From: Artemisia argyi
Lineage: Eukaryota > Streptophyta > Magnoliopsida > Asterales > Asteraceae
Assembly (NCBI GenBank): GCA_030686995.1
Contig: CM060704.1
Span: 108,568,542 to 108,632,541, forward strand
Direction: 5' to 3'
Length of the DNA stretch: 64,000 nucleotides
This document shows, piece by piece, positions 36,695 to 48,600 of this stretch. The notes beneath the pieces are model-generated. The model worked only from the letters and a program-made list of their open reading frames with translations, had not been told where the DNA came from and ran no database searches. The position numbers and the translations under genes were made by a program. Numbering within the stretch: the stretch's first letter is position 1; each line of letters begins with the position of its first letter.

Positions 36695-39600
36695 ATGGGT
36701 TATGAAAATCAAGGCGCCTTTGTTAGTGGAACATGGAGTGATAGTGACAAAGAAGAAGTGGAAAAACCAAGAGACGAAAAATGTTTTGTGGCCAAAGCAA
36801 CCGACGAAATATGTTTAGGAATAGACTTGGAGCCCGACGAATGGATCAAGGATAGCGGATGTTCGAGGCACATGACGGGGAACCGCAAGCTATTCTCTAC
36901 GTATAAGGCATACAATGGAGGTAACGTTATTTTCGGTAGTGACTTGCGTGGAAAAATCATTGGCAAAGGTACGATTTCTCAAGACTCACTTACTATTGAA
37001 AATGTTGAGCATGTAGATAATTTAACATATAACTTGCTTAGTATAGGCCAAATATGCGATAATAAATGTAGGGTTACCTTTACCGATAGGGATAGCAAAA
37101 TAGTTAAGAATGGAAAGGTCATAGGTAGAGGAATTAGGAAAGGAGGCATATATGTTATGAAACTAGGAAACAAACCGGAAGATAGGATATGCCTAGCAAC
37201 CCTAGACGAAAACTCCACTTTGTGGCATAGGAGATTAGGACATGAGAACATGCAACAAATACAATCTTTGGCCTCTAAAGAACTAGTTAGAAACTTGCCT
37301 AACATAAGATATGACAAACACTTTTGTAATGCATGTAAAATTGGAAAACAAGCTCATGCTAGTCACAAAGCTAAGAATATAGTATCCACTACTAGGTGCC
37401 TAGAATTATTACATATGGATCTACTTGGTCCATCCGCTGTACGAAGCTAGGGAGGAAACAATTATACGTTAGTAATAGTAAATGACTATTCACGATACAC
37501 GTGGACTAGGTTCTTAAGTGACAAAACCCAAGCCTTTGAAAAATTTGAAATATTTAGTAAAATGATTCAAAATAAATTAGGATGCACAATAGTAGCCATT
37601 AGGACGGACCATGGTAGGGAATTTGATAACGAAGTACAATTCGGAAAATATTGTGATTTAAATGGAATATCTCACAATTTCTCCGCTCTTCGTACTCCTC
37701 AATCAAATGGCGTAGTAGAAAGAAAGAGTAGGTCACTACAAGAAATGAGTAGAACAATGTTAAATGAACAATCCATCCCACAAAAATTTTGGTGTCACGC
37801 TGTAGATACATCAACATATATTATTAATAGGGGTATCAATTAGGAGAATTTTAGGAAAAACTCCTTATGAGTTACTAAGAGGTAGAAAACCTAACTTAAG
37901 CTACTTTAGGGTATTCGGAAGTAAATGTTATATTTTAAACACTAAGGATTACCTTACTAAGTTTGACCCAAAATCATGCGAAGGAATATTTTTAGGCTAC
38001 TCACAAAATAGTAAAGCATATATAATACTTAACAAACACACTATGAAAGTAGAAGAATCATTAAATGTAACATTTGATGAAACACCACCACCTCCTAAAA
38101 CATTACCTTTAGAAGATGATGACTTAGTCGAAGATGAAGCTATTGAGGTTAGTAAAACAAAACCCATAGGAAATGATAATGAAAACATAGACTTAGGAAA
38201 TAACGAAATCGTAAATATTTAGGAATCTAAATCACTTCCATTAGATAACATAATAGAAAGTCTTAATCAAAGAACCCTTAGGTCACACGCCCAAGATAAA
38301 AATAACTTCTTTTGTTTCCTCTCAGCAATAGAACCTAAGAATATTAATGAAGCATTAAAGGATGAAAGTTGGGTTATAGCTATGCAAGAAGAATTAAACC
38401 AATTTAAGGCTAACGATGTTTGGGAATTAGTCCTAAATCCAATGAACATGATCATCATAGGAACTAAGTGGGTATATGGGAATAAGTTAGATGAAAATGG
38501 AGTAGTAACTAGGAAGAAAGCTAGGTTAGTTGCCCAAGGTTATAATCAACAAGAAGGAATTGATTATGACGAAACTTATGCCCCCGTAGCTAGACTAGAA
38601 TCTATTAGAATATTACTTGCCTATGCATGCGCCTTAGACTTTACGTTATTCCAAATGGATGCGAAAAGTGCATTCCTCAACGGTTTTATCAATGAGGAGG
38701 TTTATGTGGCACAACCTCCAGGATTCATTGACTTTGCAAAACCTGATTATGTTTATAAGTTAAACCAAGCTTTATATGGACTCAAAAAAGCTCCTAAGGC
38801 TTGGTATGATCGATTAAAAGATTTTCTTATTAAACATAATTATTCCATGGGAATGGTAGATAACACTCTTTTCACTAAAAAGAAAGACCCAAATCTCATC
38901 ATTGTTCAAATATATTTTGATGACATTATATTTGGATCGACTTGTCAAGAAATGTGTGATGAATTTGCCAAAATCATGCATGATGAGTTCGAGATGAGTA
39001 TGATGGGTGAACTAAACTTCCTTCTAGGATTACAAATAAAACAATTAGTAGATGGAATATTCTTTAACCAATCTAAGTACATTAAGGAAGTGCTTAAGAA
39101 ATTTGACCTAGAAGACTCAAAACCCATGAAAACTCCCATGTCTACGGAAGTGAAACTCATAAAGGATGATGAAGGTGAGTCCGTAGATAATACTAAGTAT
39201 AGAGGAATGATAGGTAGTTTACTATACTTAACGGCAAGTAGACCCGATATCATGTTTAGTGCTTGCCTTTGTGCCCGCTTTCAAGAGGATCCCAAACCTC
39301 TCACCTAGAAGCAGTTAAACGTATCTTCCGATACATTAAAGGCACTATACACTTAGGATTATGGTATCCTAAGGGATCCGGCATAGAAACCATTGTCTAT
39401 GCGGATTCGGATCATACGGGAGACTAAGTAGATAGAAAGAGCACTAGCGGTATTTTCACTTTTATAGGATGTTGTCTAACATCTTGGTTTTCAAAGAAGC
39501 AAACCGCTCTTGCTATTTCTACCACCGAAGCCGAATATGTAAGCACTGGAAAGGCATGTCAACAAGCACTATGGATGAAACAAGCTCTCATAGACTATGG

Positions 39601-39859
39601 CATTAGGTTAGAAAATGTTCCTATTATGTGCGATAACAAAGGTGCGATAGATTTAAGTAAAAATCCAGTTCAACACTCTAGGACTAAACATATAGAAATA
39701 CGCCACCATTTCCTTAGGGATAATGTACAAAAAGGAAACATATCTATAGAAAAGGTTGCATTGGAAGATAACATTGTTGATATATTCACTAAACCCCTTA
39801 AGCGTGAATTATTCAACCACTTGCGTTTAGGATTAGGAATGATGGAACAAGTTGACTAA
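36695..39859 (+). pseudogene. Copia Pol pseudogene: protease, integrase, RT, RNase H (D)
   Basis: Protease: DSGCSRHMTG near 36850. GAG-pre-integrase: WHRRLGHENM with CNACKIGK. Integrase core: HMDLLGP, TDHGREF and PQSNGVVERK. Reverse transcriptase (38382-39308): [42 protein letters not shown]. RNase H: KSTSGIFTF, STTEAEYV, CDNKGAIDLSKNP with SRTKHIEIRHHFLRD. Domain order integrase before RT defines Ty1/copia. Breaks: TAG at 37448, frameshift near 37840, TAG at 38220, frameshift near 39300, TAA at 39425. Ends TAA at 39857-39859. Not functional, but the RT segment is open for 308 codons. Confidence 0.95.
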
Positions 39860-40306
39860 ATTTTATTGCATTTACACTACTTATTACTTGCATAAAATTT
39901 ATTTTTCTTCAACCTCTTCATATCTGAGTCTAGGAATCTATTTCACACAAGATTAAAGATTGGGAAACCTCATTTTAATTGCATATACATTCTTATAAAA
40001 CCCAATCAATTTTTTTTTAAAACTATTCTCACATCTAGGAAACAAATGAAAACCATTTTTCTTGCATTGTTGAATAATGCTAAAAACATTTTCTTGAATC
40101 ATGCATAAAATCTCACATGAATTATCAAAATATATAATCTAATATATACCATTGATATTCATGAATTGAGCAAAAATCGAATCAAGGAGATTTTGGATTG
40201 TTTCATAGGAAGTTTTCTTATTTGCATTTAGGAGTCGAAGCAATCACAACTCCTCATTTGTTGCATATAGGCACACACTAGGACAAAGTCACAAACAATG
40301 TTGTCA
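39860..40306 (+). other. D 3' region, no gene seen
   Basis: 450 bp of AT-rich sequence between pol and the MITE; only short frames. Confidence 0.6.
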
Positions 40307-40316
40307 TTTTATTCCA

Positions 40317-40507
40317 GTGTTGCAAAAATCGGCTGAGGCGGCCGATTAATCGGCGATTAATCGGCCTCGGCCCTGGAACTTGTAGAAAATTACAAGGTAA
40401 TCGGCCGATTAATCGGCCGAGTCGGCCGAGGCGGCCGATTAATCGGGAAAAAATCGCAACTCGGCCCCCGACCGCCTCGGGACCGATTCACGATTTTTGC
40501 AACATTG
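40317..40507 (+). mobile_element. 191-bp MITE, probably Mutator type
   Basis: Flanked by 10-bp direct repeats TTTTATTCCA (40307-40316 and 40508-40517), the target length of Mutator-like elements. Terminal inverted repeats share TGTTGCAAAAATCG (left) and CGATTTTTGCAACA (right). The interior is full of CGGCCGATTAATCGGCC palindromes and is much richer in GC than its surroundings. No coding capacity. It sits between pol and the accessory ORF of D. Confidence 0.88.
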
Positions 40508-40787
40508 TTTTATTCCATCACTAGTTTTTCACTCACTAGTTGCCTTTGCCTTTGATCTAAGATAGTTACTCTAGGAAGATTTGGTGCCCTTACCTTTGCT
40601 TGTCTCCTCTAGATTATTATTGATTGCTTTTTTGCTCTATTACTTAATTGTTTTTGAATGCATGCTATATTATGATTAGATTAGATGCTATATTGCCTCA
40701 AGGAGTTGAACTTGCTTGAATCCAAACCTAAAAACACAACCTTTCTGCAAATTTTCTGCCAAAAACCCAATTCTGGCAATCTAGAAA

Positions 40788-40883
40788 CCACCAGATGGGC
40801 GGCCCCCTTAATTATGTAAGGCGGCCCCCTTAATCATTAAGGGGACCGCCCCCTAATTATGGGGACCGGCCATCTGATGGTGG
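40788..40883 (+). repeat. Internal copy of the GC-rich fold-back (D)
   Basis: Same inner units as in the LTRs (GGCGGCCCCCTTAATTA, CATTAAGGGGACCG, GGGGACCGGCC), but different outer arms: CCACCAGATGG on the left and CCATCTGATGGTGG on the right, which still pair with each other. Confidence 0.88.
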
Positions 40884-41006
40884 GGTTTATAGAATCTTTT
40901 CAGCTTTTTAGCCCATTTCATCCTACACTTCCCAATTTTCACCAACATATTTTGTCCTAATCTCCCAAACCAATCTTATCCATCCATAAACACACAAACC
41001 TCACAC

Positions 41007-41014
41007 TATAAATA
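41007..41014 (+). promoter_or_regulatory. Candidate internal TATA box before accessory ORF (D)
   Basis: TATAAATA, 124 bases after the internal fold-back and 33 bases before the ORF's ATG. Fold-back then TATAAATA is the arrangement seen in the LTR promoter. Use as a promoter is inferred. Confidence 0.45.
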
Positions 41015-41047
41015 TCCCAATCTTCAAAACTCTCCATTCATCTCATC

Positions 41048-41767
41048 ATGACCTCTCCAAGCAAACCAAAACCAAAAGCCTTAAGGCTAGCAAGGATGAC
41101 GGAAAAACCCGTTTGGCGAAGAAAAAACCCTCGAAACAAATCCATCATAACCAATGAAGTTGGAAATCACTCAACACCTCCAACTACTTACTTCCCAAAC
41201 TTTACACCAAACCCACAAGGACATCCCTTTGATCCTCTTTACAAACCATACAACATTGGCCAAACATCCACCTTCATGCCAAACTACACATCTCAACCTC
41301 CAACCACTTATAATGATCCATAAAAGTTTGATCAACCATCAAACTACACTTCCAACAATTTCATTTCCAACTACACAACCCCAATTCATCCATATCAACA
41401 TAATGATTCTCTCCACATTGCCACGGAAAACCAAAAGTTCTGTGACGAAATAAACCAAATCCATGATCTAAGTGATCTCCTTGCTATGCATCTTGCACAA
41501 CGCAACAAAGGGCAACCTCCATCATCACCCTATGCAAATTGCCTACCTCACTCTCTCAATTTGGATCAAGTTACAAACCACACTCACTTTTGCCCTTGTT
41601 GCATCTTCCTTTAAAAACAAATCCTCTACTTGCGTGAAGATATTTCTTGGATCGAATATCTTCTCACTCGTCCTCATCCAATACCACCCTTAACACGATA
41701 CAACATCGTGAGATCCACCTCTTCCGCTCCATACCCCACTCCATATCCTTCTCCATCAAACAACTAA
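41048..41767 (+). pseudogene. Accessory ORF of D, unknown function (239 codons, two stops)
   Basis: ATG at 41048 and TAA at 41765, one frame with in-frame stops at codons 92 (41321) and 189 (41612). The N-terminus is basic (KPKPKALRLARMTEKPVWRR). A Pro/Asn/Thr/Tyr-rich middle follows (YFPNFTPNPQGHPFDPLY, NYTSQPPTTYNDP), then an alpha-helical stretch (IHDLSDLLAMHLAQRNKG), a Cys/His motif HTHFCPCC, and WIEYLLTRPHPIPPLTR near the end. Persistence of one frame through two stops suggests a former gene. SIRE-type copia elements are known for an extra ORF after pol, sometimes called env-like, but I see no signal peptide or membrane segment. I do not recognise the protein. Confidence 0.6.
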
Positions 41768-42130
41768 GCTTTATGCTTATGCACCCCTCAACCAAATAAA
41801 ACACTCAACCATGGGTTGCAAGTAAGTCCAAGAACTCTCTTTGGCAAAGTTAGGACTATGTTGTTTCTTTTATTGTAATCAATATGCTTCTAGCATATTG
41901 AATGTTGTAATGATGATTCATTTATATGATCATCTTAAATGATTGAATGAATCTTTTTTTATTTTCTTTGCATATATATGTCTTGTATTCTTCATATTTT
42001 TCTTGTAGCCAAGCATTCCATAGCTCGTCTCCCTGGTGCTCTCAAAGGAGGGGAGCACACATCAAGGGGGAGCTTTCTACCCGTTTAACTTCTTTTATGA
42101 AGCTTAATTGACTTAACCTTTTTGATTTTA

Positions 42131-42150
42131 CAAAAAGGGGGAGAAGAGAA
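42131..42150 (+). other. Upstream purine tract of D
   Basis: CAAAAAGGGGGAGAAGAGAA, nearly the same as the tract at the LTR 85 bases later. SIRE-like elements often show duplicated purine tracts. Confidence 0.65.
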
Positions 42151-42218
42151 TATTAAACTCTAAATACTTGTCTAAAAAATTAACATTTAGTCCTAATGAG
42201 TTTAAGGTTTTGTAATCC

Positions 42219-42234
42219 ACAAAAAGGGGGAGAT
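42219..42234 (+). other. Polypurine tract of D
   Basis: ACAAAAAGGGGGAGAT abutting the 3' LTR. Confidence 0.88.
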
Positions 42235-43575
42235 TCTTGACATAAATAATGCCTAAAAACATTGTTAACATATTAACAATATCTCTATGTTTTGATGATT
42301 ACAAAACATAAACTCATTGAACTAAAATTTATAACGTAAACAAGTATTTAGTGATAAATACATCTCTTTACATCCTAATCACTTAAGGTATGAATAAACA
42401 AAGTGTTTATTGCAATCTATGATCAAAGGAAACTTTTTCTAAATCACTAGACTTTTTATAAAATGTCATAAACATTTTATATCATTTACAAAAATCATTT
42501 TTGGAATTAAAAGAATATATTTAAATCATTATAAATATATGAATTCAAATTTTTAACAAAAAATGGCAAATATAATCCTGAAAAACTTTCCCCACAAAAG
42601 GACAAACAATCCCAACGTTCTGGAGGGGGCGGCCCGCTTAATTCCTAGGCGCCCCCTTAATAATTAAGGGGACTGGCCCCTAATTAAGGGGACCAGCACG
42701 CTCCAGAACATTAATTTTTGTCCTATAGATACTGGTTCATTCCACAAATTTCTCTAACCTTTTGCACCCCAAAACTTTCTGATCTAAATCCCCATTTTCA
42801 TTTCCTATAATCCTTTGATCATATTTACATAAATCTTTGTTTCAAAGTGATCCAAGTCTCATCCTTTCAAGTGCAAGAGAAGAATACATCAATCTTCCAA
42901 GATAAGAAGTATTACAACCTGTTATGACCTCCACATCCAAGTTGTTTGAGCATCATCCATTATATCTATTTCTTTGTGTTATTTGTTGTGAATATTTGGT
43001 AGAAGATAGATTAGCTTGGTGTGTAGATAGAGTGATTGTTTAGTTGATTGTTGTGAAGTAGATAGTTGGGAAATAGGTAGTTGTGAAGAAGATTGTTGTG
43101 AAGTAGATAGTTGAGAAGTAGATAGTTGTGAAGAAGATTGTTGTGAAGTAGAGTGGTGTGAAGATAGATAAGTGTGAAGAAGTTGTGTATAAGGTGTGAT
43201 CAAGTTGTGAGGAAGTTGTGGTGTGTATATTTGTGTGTAAGATTTTCTCCACCATAAGGGAGCTTGTTGACATAGTGAAGAAAACTCTCGAGTTAGGTGC
43301 TGGGGGAGTGGAGTAGGGCAAGGAAGGTGTCCTTTTTGCCGAACCACTATAAATCTCTTGTCTCGCGGTTCGATCTTTCCTTCTCTCATTTATTTCTTTA
43401 CTTACATTATCATTGCTATATCATACATATACATTATTGTTTATATTGTGCCAGACTTGGGTTCACATAATATCGAATCTAAAATTTTTGAAAGTAAAGA
43501 AAACACACAAACAAATCCTTTTATAACAAATTAAAAAGACTTAAAACTATTCAACCCCCCTTCTAGTTTTCCACA
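42235..43575 (+). repeat. 3' LTR of D (1341 bp)
   Basis: Begins TCTTGACATAAAT (TG changed to TC) and ends TAGTTTTCCACA. The GC-rich fold-back at 42617-42709 has perfect outer arms GTTCTGGAG and CTCCAGAAC; the TATA box is mutated. Confidence 0.96.
42617..42709 (+). repeat. GC-rich fold-back (D 3' LTR)
   Basis: Best preserved copy: 9-bp perfect outer arms and inner CCTAATTAAGGGGACC-type units. Homologous to 34728-34821 and 25029-25117. Confidence 0.9.
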
Positions 43576-43942
43576 TTATTATTGTTTCCACCACATAATT
43601 ACATTAGTTTATTTCATTTATTTTTATTTTATTTTGATTGCATCTGTAGTTAATTGGGTTAGTTGACTAGCAACTAATTCCGCCCACTCCTTCAAAACTC
43701 GGGAATTTTCTTGCTTTCATAAAATATAAAAAATATAAAAAGAATCATCCCTTACCTCTAGACCTAGTTTAGTAGGCTTTCTAATCCTAGCGAACACTAT
43801 TCCTGAGTTGAACGATCAATCCCCCAGTACTTGTCACTATACTATACTACAACGATCAGGTACACTGCCTGGCGGGGATTGCAAGCTTCTCAAGATCCCT
43901 TGAGAGGTAAAACCTGTTGCGAGGGCGCAATCCCGTGTATCA
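43576..43942 (+). repeat. 3' LTR of E, part after D
   Basis: TTATT target copy (43576-43580), then sequence matching 27867-28228, ending CCCGTGTATCA at 43942. Copia H begins at the next base. Confidence 0.92.
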
Positions 43943-44733
43943 TACTACTAGACATTCAGCAGTACCTTCAAGAAAAACTTTTCAAAATACTGCTAACTTT
44001 AGAAAACCTTTTAATCATTCACCAAAAAGTCAAGATAGTTTTGGAAGAGGATTTGGGAATATGGATCAAAGGTTATGTTTTATATGTTATAGTCCTGATC
44101 ATTTGATTAAGGACTGTGACTTTCACTCAGAATATTTAAGTCAATTCCTAAAGACCACATCTACCAACCATAAGTCAAGGGAGAATAAACCAGTTTGGAA
44201 TCACTCAAATAGGGTTAACCATAGTAATTTCACAAAAGACTATAGGTACCCTCACCAGAAAAGACCTTTCTCCAAACCACCAGTACCCTCAAGAGATATT
44301 TTTCAAAGTACTGGTAAGTCAAAATTCTCTCAAGCAGTACCCTCTCAAAGTACTGCTAAGAATTCACCCAATCAAGGTACTACTAGCACTTTTTCAAATG
44401 TAAGACCAAGGAGGTTCAATTACTATAAACCTAGAAGGCTATACACCTCAAGTAGAGTACCTAGATCAAAGAACTCAGCACACATTGTTAAATCTAAATG
44501 GGTTAAGAAAGAAAGTACTGATTGGGGACAAACAGTACTTTCAGCAAGTAAGGATGAAAAAGGAAGTGTTGTTGCGAAACCAACACAGGTTTTGGAATCA
44601 AAGAAAATAATTCTTGAGCATGCTTTCAAAAACAGTGGAGATTATATACTCAAAGAATTTAAGTATGTCACTTCACAAGGGATCACAAGGGGAACACAAG
44701 TCAGTAATGGCTTGGGTTCCTAAAAGAAACTAA
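43943..44733 (+). pseudogene. Copia Gag C-terminal part (H)
   Basis: The frame opens directly at the E/H junction (reading through E's last bases). Zinc knuckle CFICYSPDHLIKDC at about 44074-44115. Around it the sequence is basic and repetitive, with imperfect units of the type VPSRKTFQNTA, VPSRDIFQSTG and VPSQSTAKN. A one-base shift near 44700 separates this frame (stop 44721-44723) from the expected SVMAWVPKRN ending, whose TAA is at 44731. Confidence 0.82.
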
Positions 44734-44747
44734 CCTTTTCATCTTTT

Positions 44748-45620
44748 ATGCAGGGCAACCCAGAAGAGGAGCTTAAGGATCATATTATTATTGATAGTGG
44801 TTGCTCTGGTAGCATGACATGTGACAAGGAGATTCTATCAGACTTTAATGCATATTTTGGAGGAAGAGTTGCTTTTGGGAATGATCCTACTAGAGGGAGA
44901 ATTACTGGCAAAGGAACCATCAAGACTGGATGCATTGATTTTGAGAATGTTCATTTTGTGAAGGAGCTTAAATTCAATCTTTTGTCAGTATCTCAGATTT
45001 GTGACAAGAAACATCCTGTTTTATTCCTTGACACAGAATGTCTTATTCTCTCTCCTGAGTTCAAGTTTTTTTTATGATCACTTGGTAACAGTGAGAGTAC
45101 CAAGAACCAATGATGTGTACAACTTAGATTTGAAGAATATCAACTCTACTGAAAGAGCAACATGTTTAGTGGCAAGGGCAACAATGGAAGAAGCACATCT
45201 ATGGCATAGAAGATTAGGACATGTGAATTTCAAGAATATCAACAAGTTGGTCAAAGGCAATTTAGTTAGAGGTTTACCTTCTAAAACATACAAGAATGAT
45301 CACTCATGTTTGGCCTGCAAGAAGGGTAAACAACACAAAGCTTCATGCAAAAAGATTGAATAAAGAACTATTAGAGAGCCTTTGGAGTTGTTGCACATGG
45401 ATCTATTTGGACATGTTTATGTTGAAAGCTTAAACAAGAAGTAATACTCCTTAGTTATAACAGATGATTGTAGCAGATTTAGTTGGGTCTTTTTCTTGGG
45501 ATTTAAATATGAAACTTTTAATGCCATTCATGATCTTATAATAGCCCTTGAAAATCAATTGAGACTCAAAGTAACATCCATTAGATGTGATAATGGGACT
45601 GAATTAAAAAACAGGCCTAT
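44748..45620 (+). pseudogene. Copia protease and integrase start (H)
   Basis: Own ATG at 44748, in a frame shifted relative to gag. Protease DSGCSGSMTC at about 44790; the ARGRITGKGTIKTG-like and FNLLSVSQICDKK blocks follow. A frameshift in the T run near 45066 leads to the second frame with VRVPRTNDVYNLDLKN. GAG-pre-integrase: HLWHRRLGHVNFKNINKLVK and CLACKKGKQHKASC. Integrase: LLHMDLFGH and SIRCDNGTELKN, where F interrupts it. TAA codons at 45361 and 45442 break the frame. Confidence 0.88.
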
Positions 45621-48600
45621 TGATGAGTGTGTAAATACTCATCATTTTTATCGTATCTGAACTGCCAAAACATCCAAAAACACTCAGAAATGCATCAAAA
45701 TACAGAAATTATCCCGAAATTGTGTTTTATATGTTTTAGATGCAAAATGTTTAAAAACTTATGAAAAACGAACAAAGTTTGCATAATTGGCAGTTTCAAT
45801 CCCTCAAGTTTCATAAATTGACAAAACTAGTCCCTGAAGGTTTAAAATAAAAGAAAAGTCAACCCAAGTCCTTTGGAATTCAAAAATTGTCAAAACAAGT
45901 CCTTGGATGAAGAGTTTGAGAAAATTACACAACTAGTCCCTCAGGTTTCAAAATTGGCAAATTTAGTCCTCGGGTATTTTAAAATTGGAAATTATCATAC
46001 TTTACCCTTGTACTATTCATTTATGGCATGTATGGTCCTTTTGATAACTTTTGGGAATGTTACAACTCAGCCCTTCAAAAAATCAGAAAATACGTTTTTG
46101 GTCCCTATGTTTATTATTACAACCAACCAGGGCCCTTATGTTATAAATAAACCAAACAAACAAACCCAAAACACAAAACATAAAACCAAACCATCTTGGC
46201 CCAAAATCCTACCCGGCCCACTAAACCTAAACTAATACCACCCAAGTCAAACACTCACCATGGTCAAACCTTGGCTCCTTCATCCTCCCCCGTGAACCCT
46301 AGGCTGCTACTACTCCAACACCATCATCACACTTTCCTGCAACACCCCTACCCCTACACTTCCTTTCCACCACAAAAATACAAGCCCTCACCCCCTGCCA
46401 AGTGCTAAAAGCCAAAATAGTTTGATACTCCCTTTTCCCGTCAAAACAAAAGCAGATGGCTAGGATCATTTGAAGCCAATCTAAGGGCTCTAAGAGAGAT
46501 GGGAAAGAGACAAGTGAAGCATCCAAGTGAAACCCTGATTTTTATTTTAGTATAAATAGAAACCAATTGTAGCCATTATAAGGCATTTGGATTTTAGAGT
46601 AGTTAACAGTAGCAAATTAGAGTGAAATTAGTTTTAGTTTAATTTTTATTAAGTATGTAGCTCTTAATCTCAGTTGTGTAATCACTCTTTTATTAATGCA
46701 ATCTTTCTTATAAATTCCTTGCAAAATTTACTTTCCAAGCTCATTATTGATTCTTAGTGTTTTTAAGCTTACTTACTGTTTCTTCAAGCTTATACAAGTT
46801 CATTAAACTTTTTGTGAGTTTGTGTTTCCTTAGAAACTGTTTTTCAAGACATTCATTTAGGTTCTCAAAATTATCACAAAAATCCAATAAAAAATCAGTT
46901 GTAGTTCATTAGCTTATTTTATTGTTTGTTTCTTGTTCATTATTGCTTTTCTAGTTTAGTTATTGCTTAATATATCATTTACTTGCAAATTCTAGTCTTA
47001 AAAATCGATTTCTAGTGTAAAAAGTTCAAACAGTCACCACTTTAGGTGGTGTTTGGCATAACCCTCCCTGTAGCTAAAAATCAGTTTTTTTTACCACTCT
47101 TTCAATTACATTAAGCCTTAGTTAGCATATATAAGTTGTTTTGAATCTAGTTTGTACACTCCCATTTATTTTTTAAGTTTCTAAGGAAGTTTTCAAAATT
47201 TCTTCTTTTTAACTATTTTTATTTGGTCATCATGATTGATTCTTGTTTTAGCCATTGTTAGCTGTTCCCCTTGCTTCATTTTAGCTCAAATAGATTAGGA
47301 GTATGTGTGACCATCTTTTATTTGACCTTTCAAAGTCAAGGCATCACCACAACTGATCCATTTTGGACCTGCTGTCACAGACCACTGCTGTAACACCCTT
47401 TTGGTCCCATTACAGGTTAGTTACAGTAAGGGTTAGGAAGTGATTTGTGTTCTTCCATTAGCTTATAGGTTAGGTTAGTTGAGCTTGAGCTTATTCTTGA
47501 ATCAAAACACAAGTTTCCTTGTTCAATTGATGCCTGCAACCCTTGACTCTTGTGCTCCCCTGCTTCCCAGTTTTGGACACACTTCAAATGGCTATAGATT
47601 GATCAAGTGAGGGTGTAAAGCTGTGTTTTTTGTGGTTTTGGAAAGCCCCCCAGGTAGACTTTGGATAAATGCTTTTAATTTAGGTTTAACTGCTTGTATA
47701 AGTGCTTTTTAATAAGCCATCTTTTGGCTTATTCTGACTGCTGCTGCTATTTGTTTCTGTATGAGCAGAGCTTGCTGATTTTATATTTCTATCGATGTTC
47801 TTGTTGTTGATTATTGTTATAAAGTTGTTTGTAGGTCTTTTGTGATCGTGTTAGCTAGTTTTTCTGTTTATTTTGCCCTTTTGATTATTGTGCATAAGCT
47901 GTTATATCCCACATACTCACTTTGGCTTTCAGTTCTGACCATTTTTCCAAACCCCATAATCTGCACATCTCTTGAACTTGTTGCCTATGGATTGGTGATT
48001 TGGAAGGTTTGTTAGGTTGTCTTATAAGATCTATGCTTGTGGAGGACTGAAGAACTTATTTTCCTGCTTAATTTTAGGTCCCAAATTAGTACCCTAGGCC
48101 TGCTATTCCCCTGCACCAGGGAATTTTTGAAACTGCACAAGCTCCTAAAAAGCTCATCAGTGAGCTTGAGCTTGTGTTATTTGACCCTTTGATTAGCCCA
48201 TCTACCCAACTTTTTAGTTCCCATCTCCATTTAGCTTCTAGTTTTGTGGATAGGCTTTAAGTGAGGCCTGCAACTCAGGCCTGCAGCCTGTTTGACCTGT
48301 GTGCCTTTTGGAATTGCTTAGTCCTTAATTCTGGTTTATTAGGGTACATTCTCTTGTTGTTTTAACTTGTTTCCTGGGCATCAAACTTGTTTATAGCCTA
48401 TTCATCCTTTGGTTCTATCTGAATAGCTTGTTGTGAGCTGATTTGGGTTAGACTTCTCAATCTCAGCCAATGGCTTAAGCTGTTAAGAATCTTAGCTCAC
48501 ATTGTGCTTATTTTTGAGTTCTAATAAAAGTTCCTTCACAAAAGTTGTTCATTCTCAGTAGATAAATAGGTTTGTAAAATAAAATTCAGAAAAAGACAAA

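Larger units (their letters stand above)
34346..43575 (+). mobile_element. Element D: full-length decayed SIRE-like Ty1/copia
   Basis: 9.23 kb with TTATT duplications in E's 3' LTR. LTRs 34346-35687 and 42235-43575, primer site, gag and pol pseudogenes, a 2.4-kb 3' region with an accessory ORF, a MITE and two purine tracts. Related to B by LTR and gag. The 3' LTR begins TC instead of TG, which alone would impair integration of a new copy. LTR divergence (about 5 % in the first 200 bp by eye) and many stops mark it as older than A and C. Confidence 0.96.
43943..45620 (+). mobile_element. Element H: copia gag-protease-integrase fragment
   Basis: Central part of a Ty1/copia element. Its left part is cut by E and its right part by F (LTR start 45621; CCTAT at 45616-45620 is the possible target). 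By recall it belongs to the copia family, very common in Asteraceae, that carries the CFxCYSxDHLIKDC knuckle. Confidence 0.87.

Noticed and set aside
40788..40883. Fold-back as a second MITE
   Set aside because: No target duplication seen, and it occupies a fixed place next to the TATA box in three LTR copies, so it belongs to the element.
46196..46408. His/Pro-rich 70-codon ORF
   Set aside because: Lies in the U3 part of the F LTR upstream of the TATA box; composition reflects a C-rich stretch.
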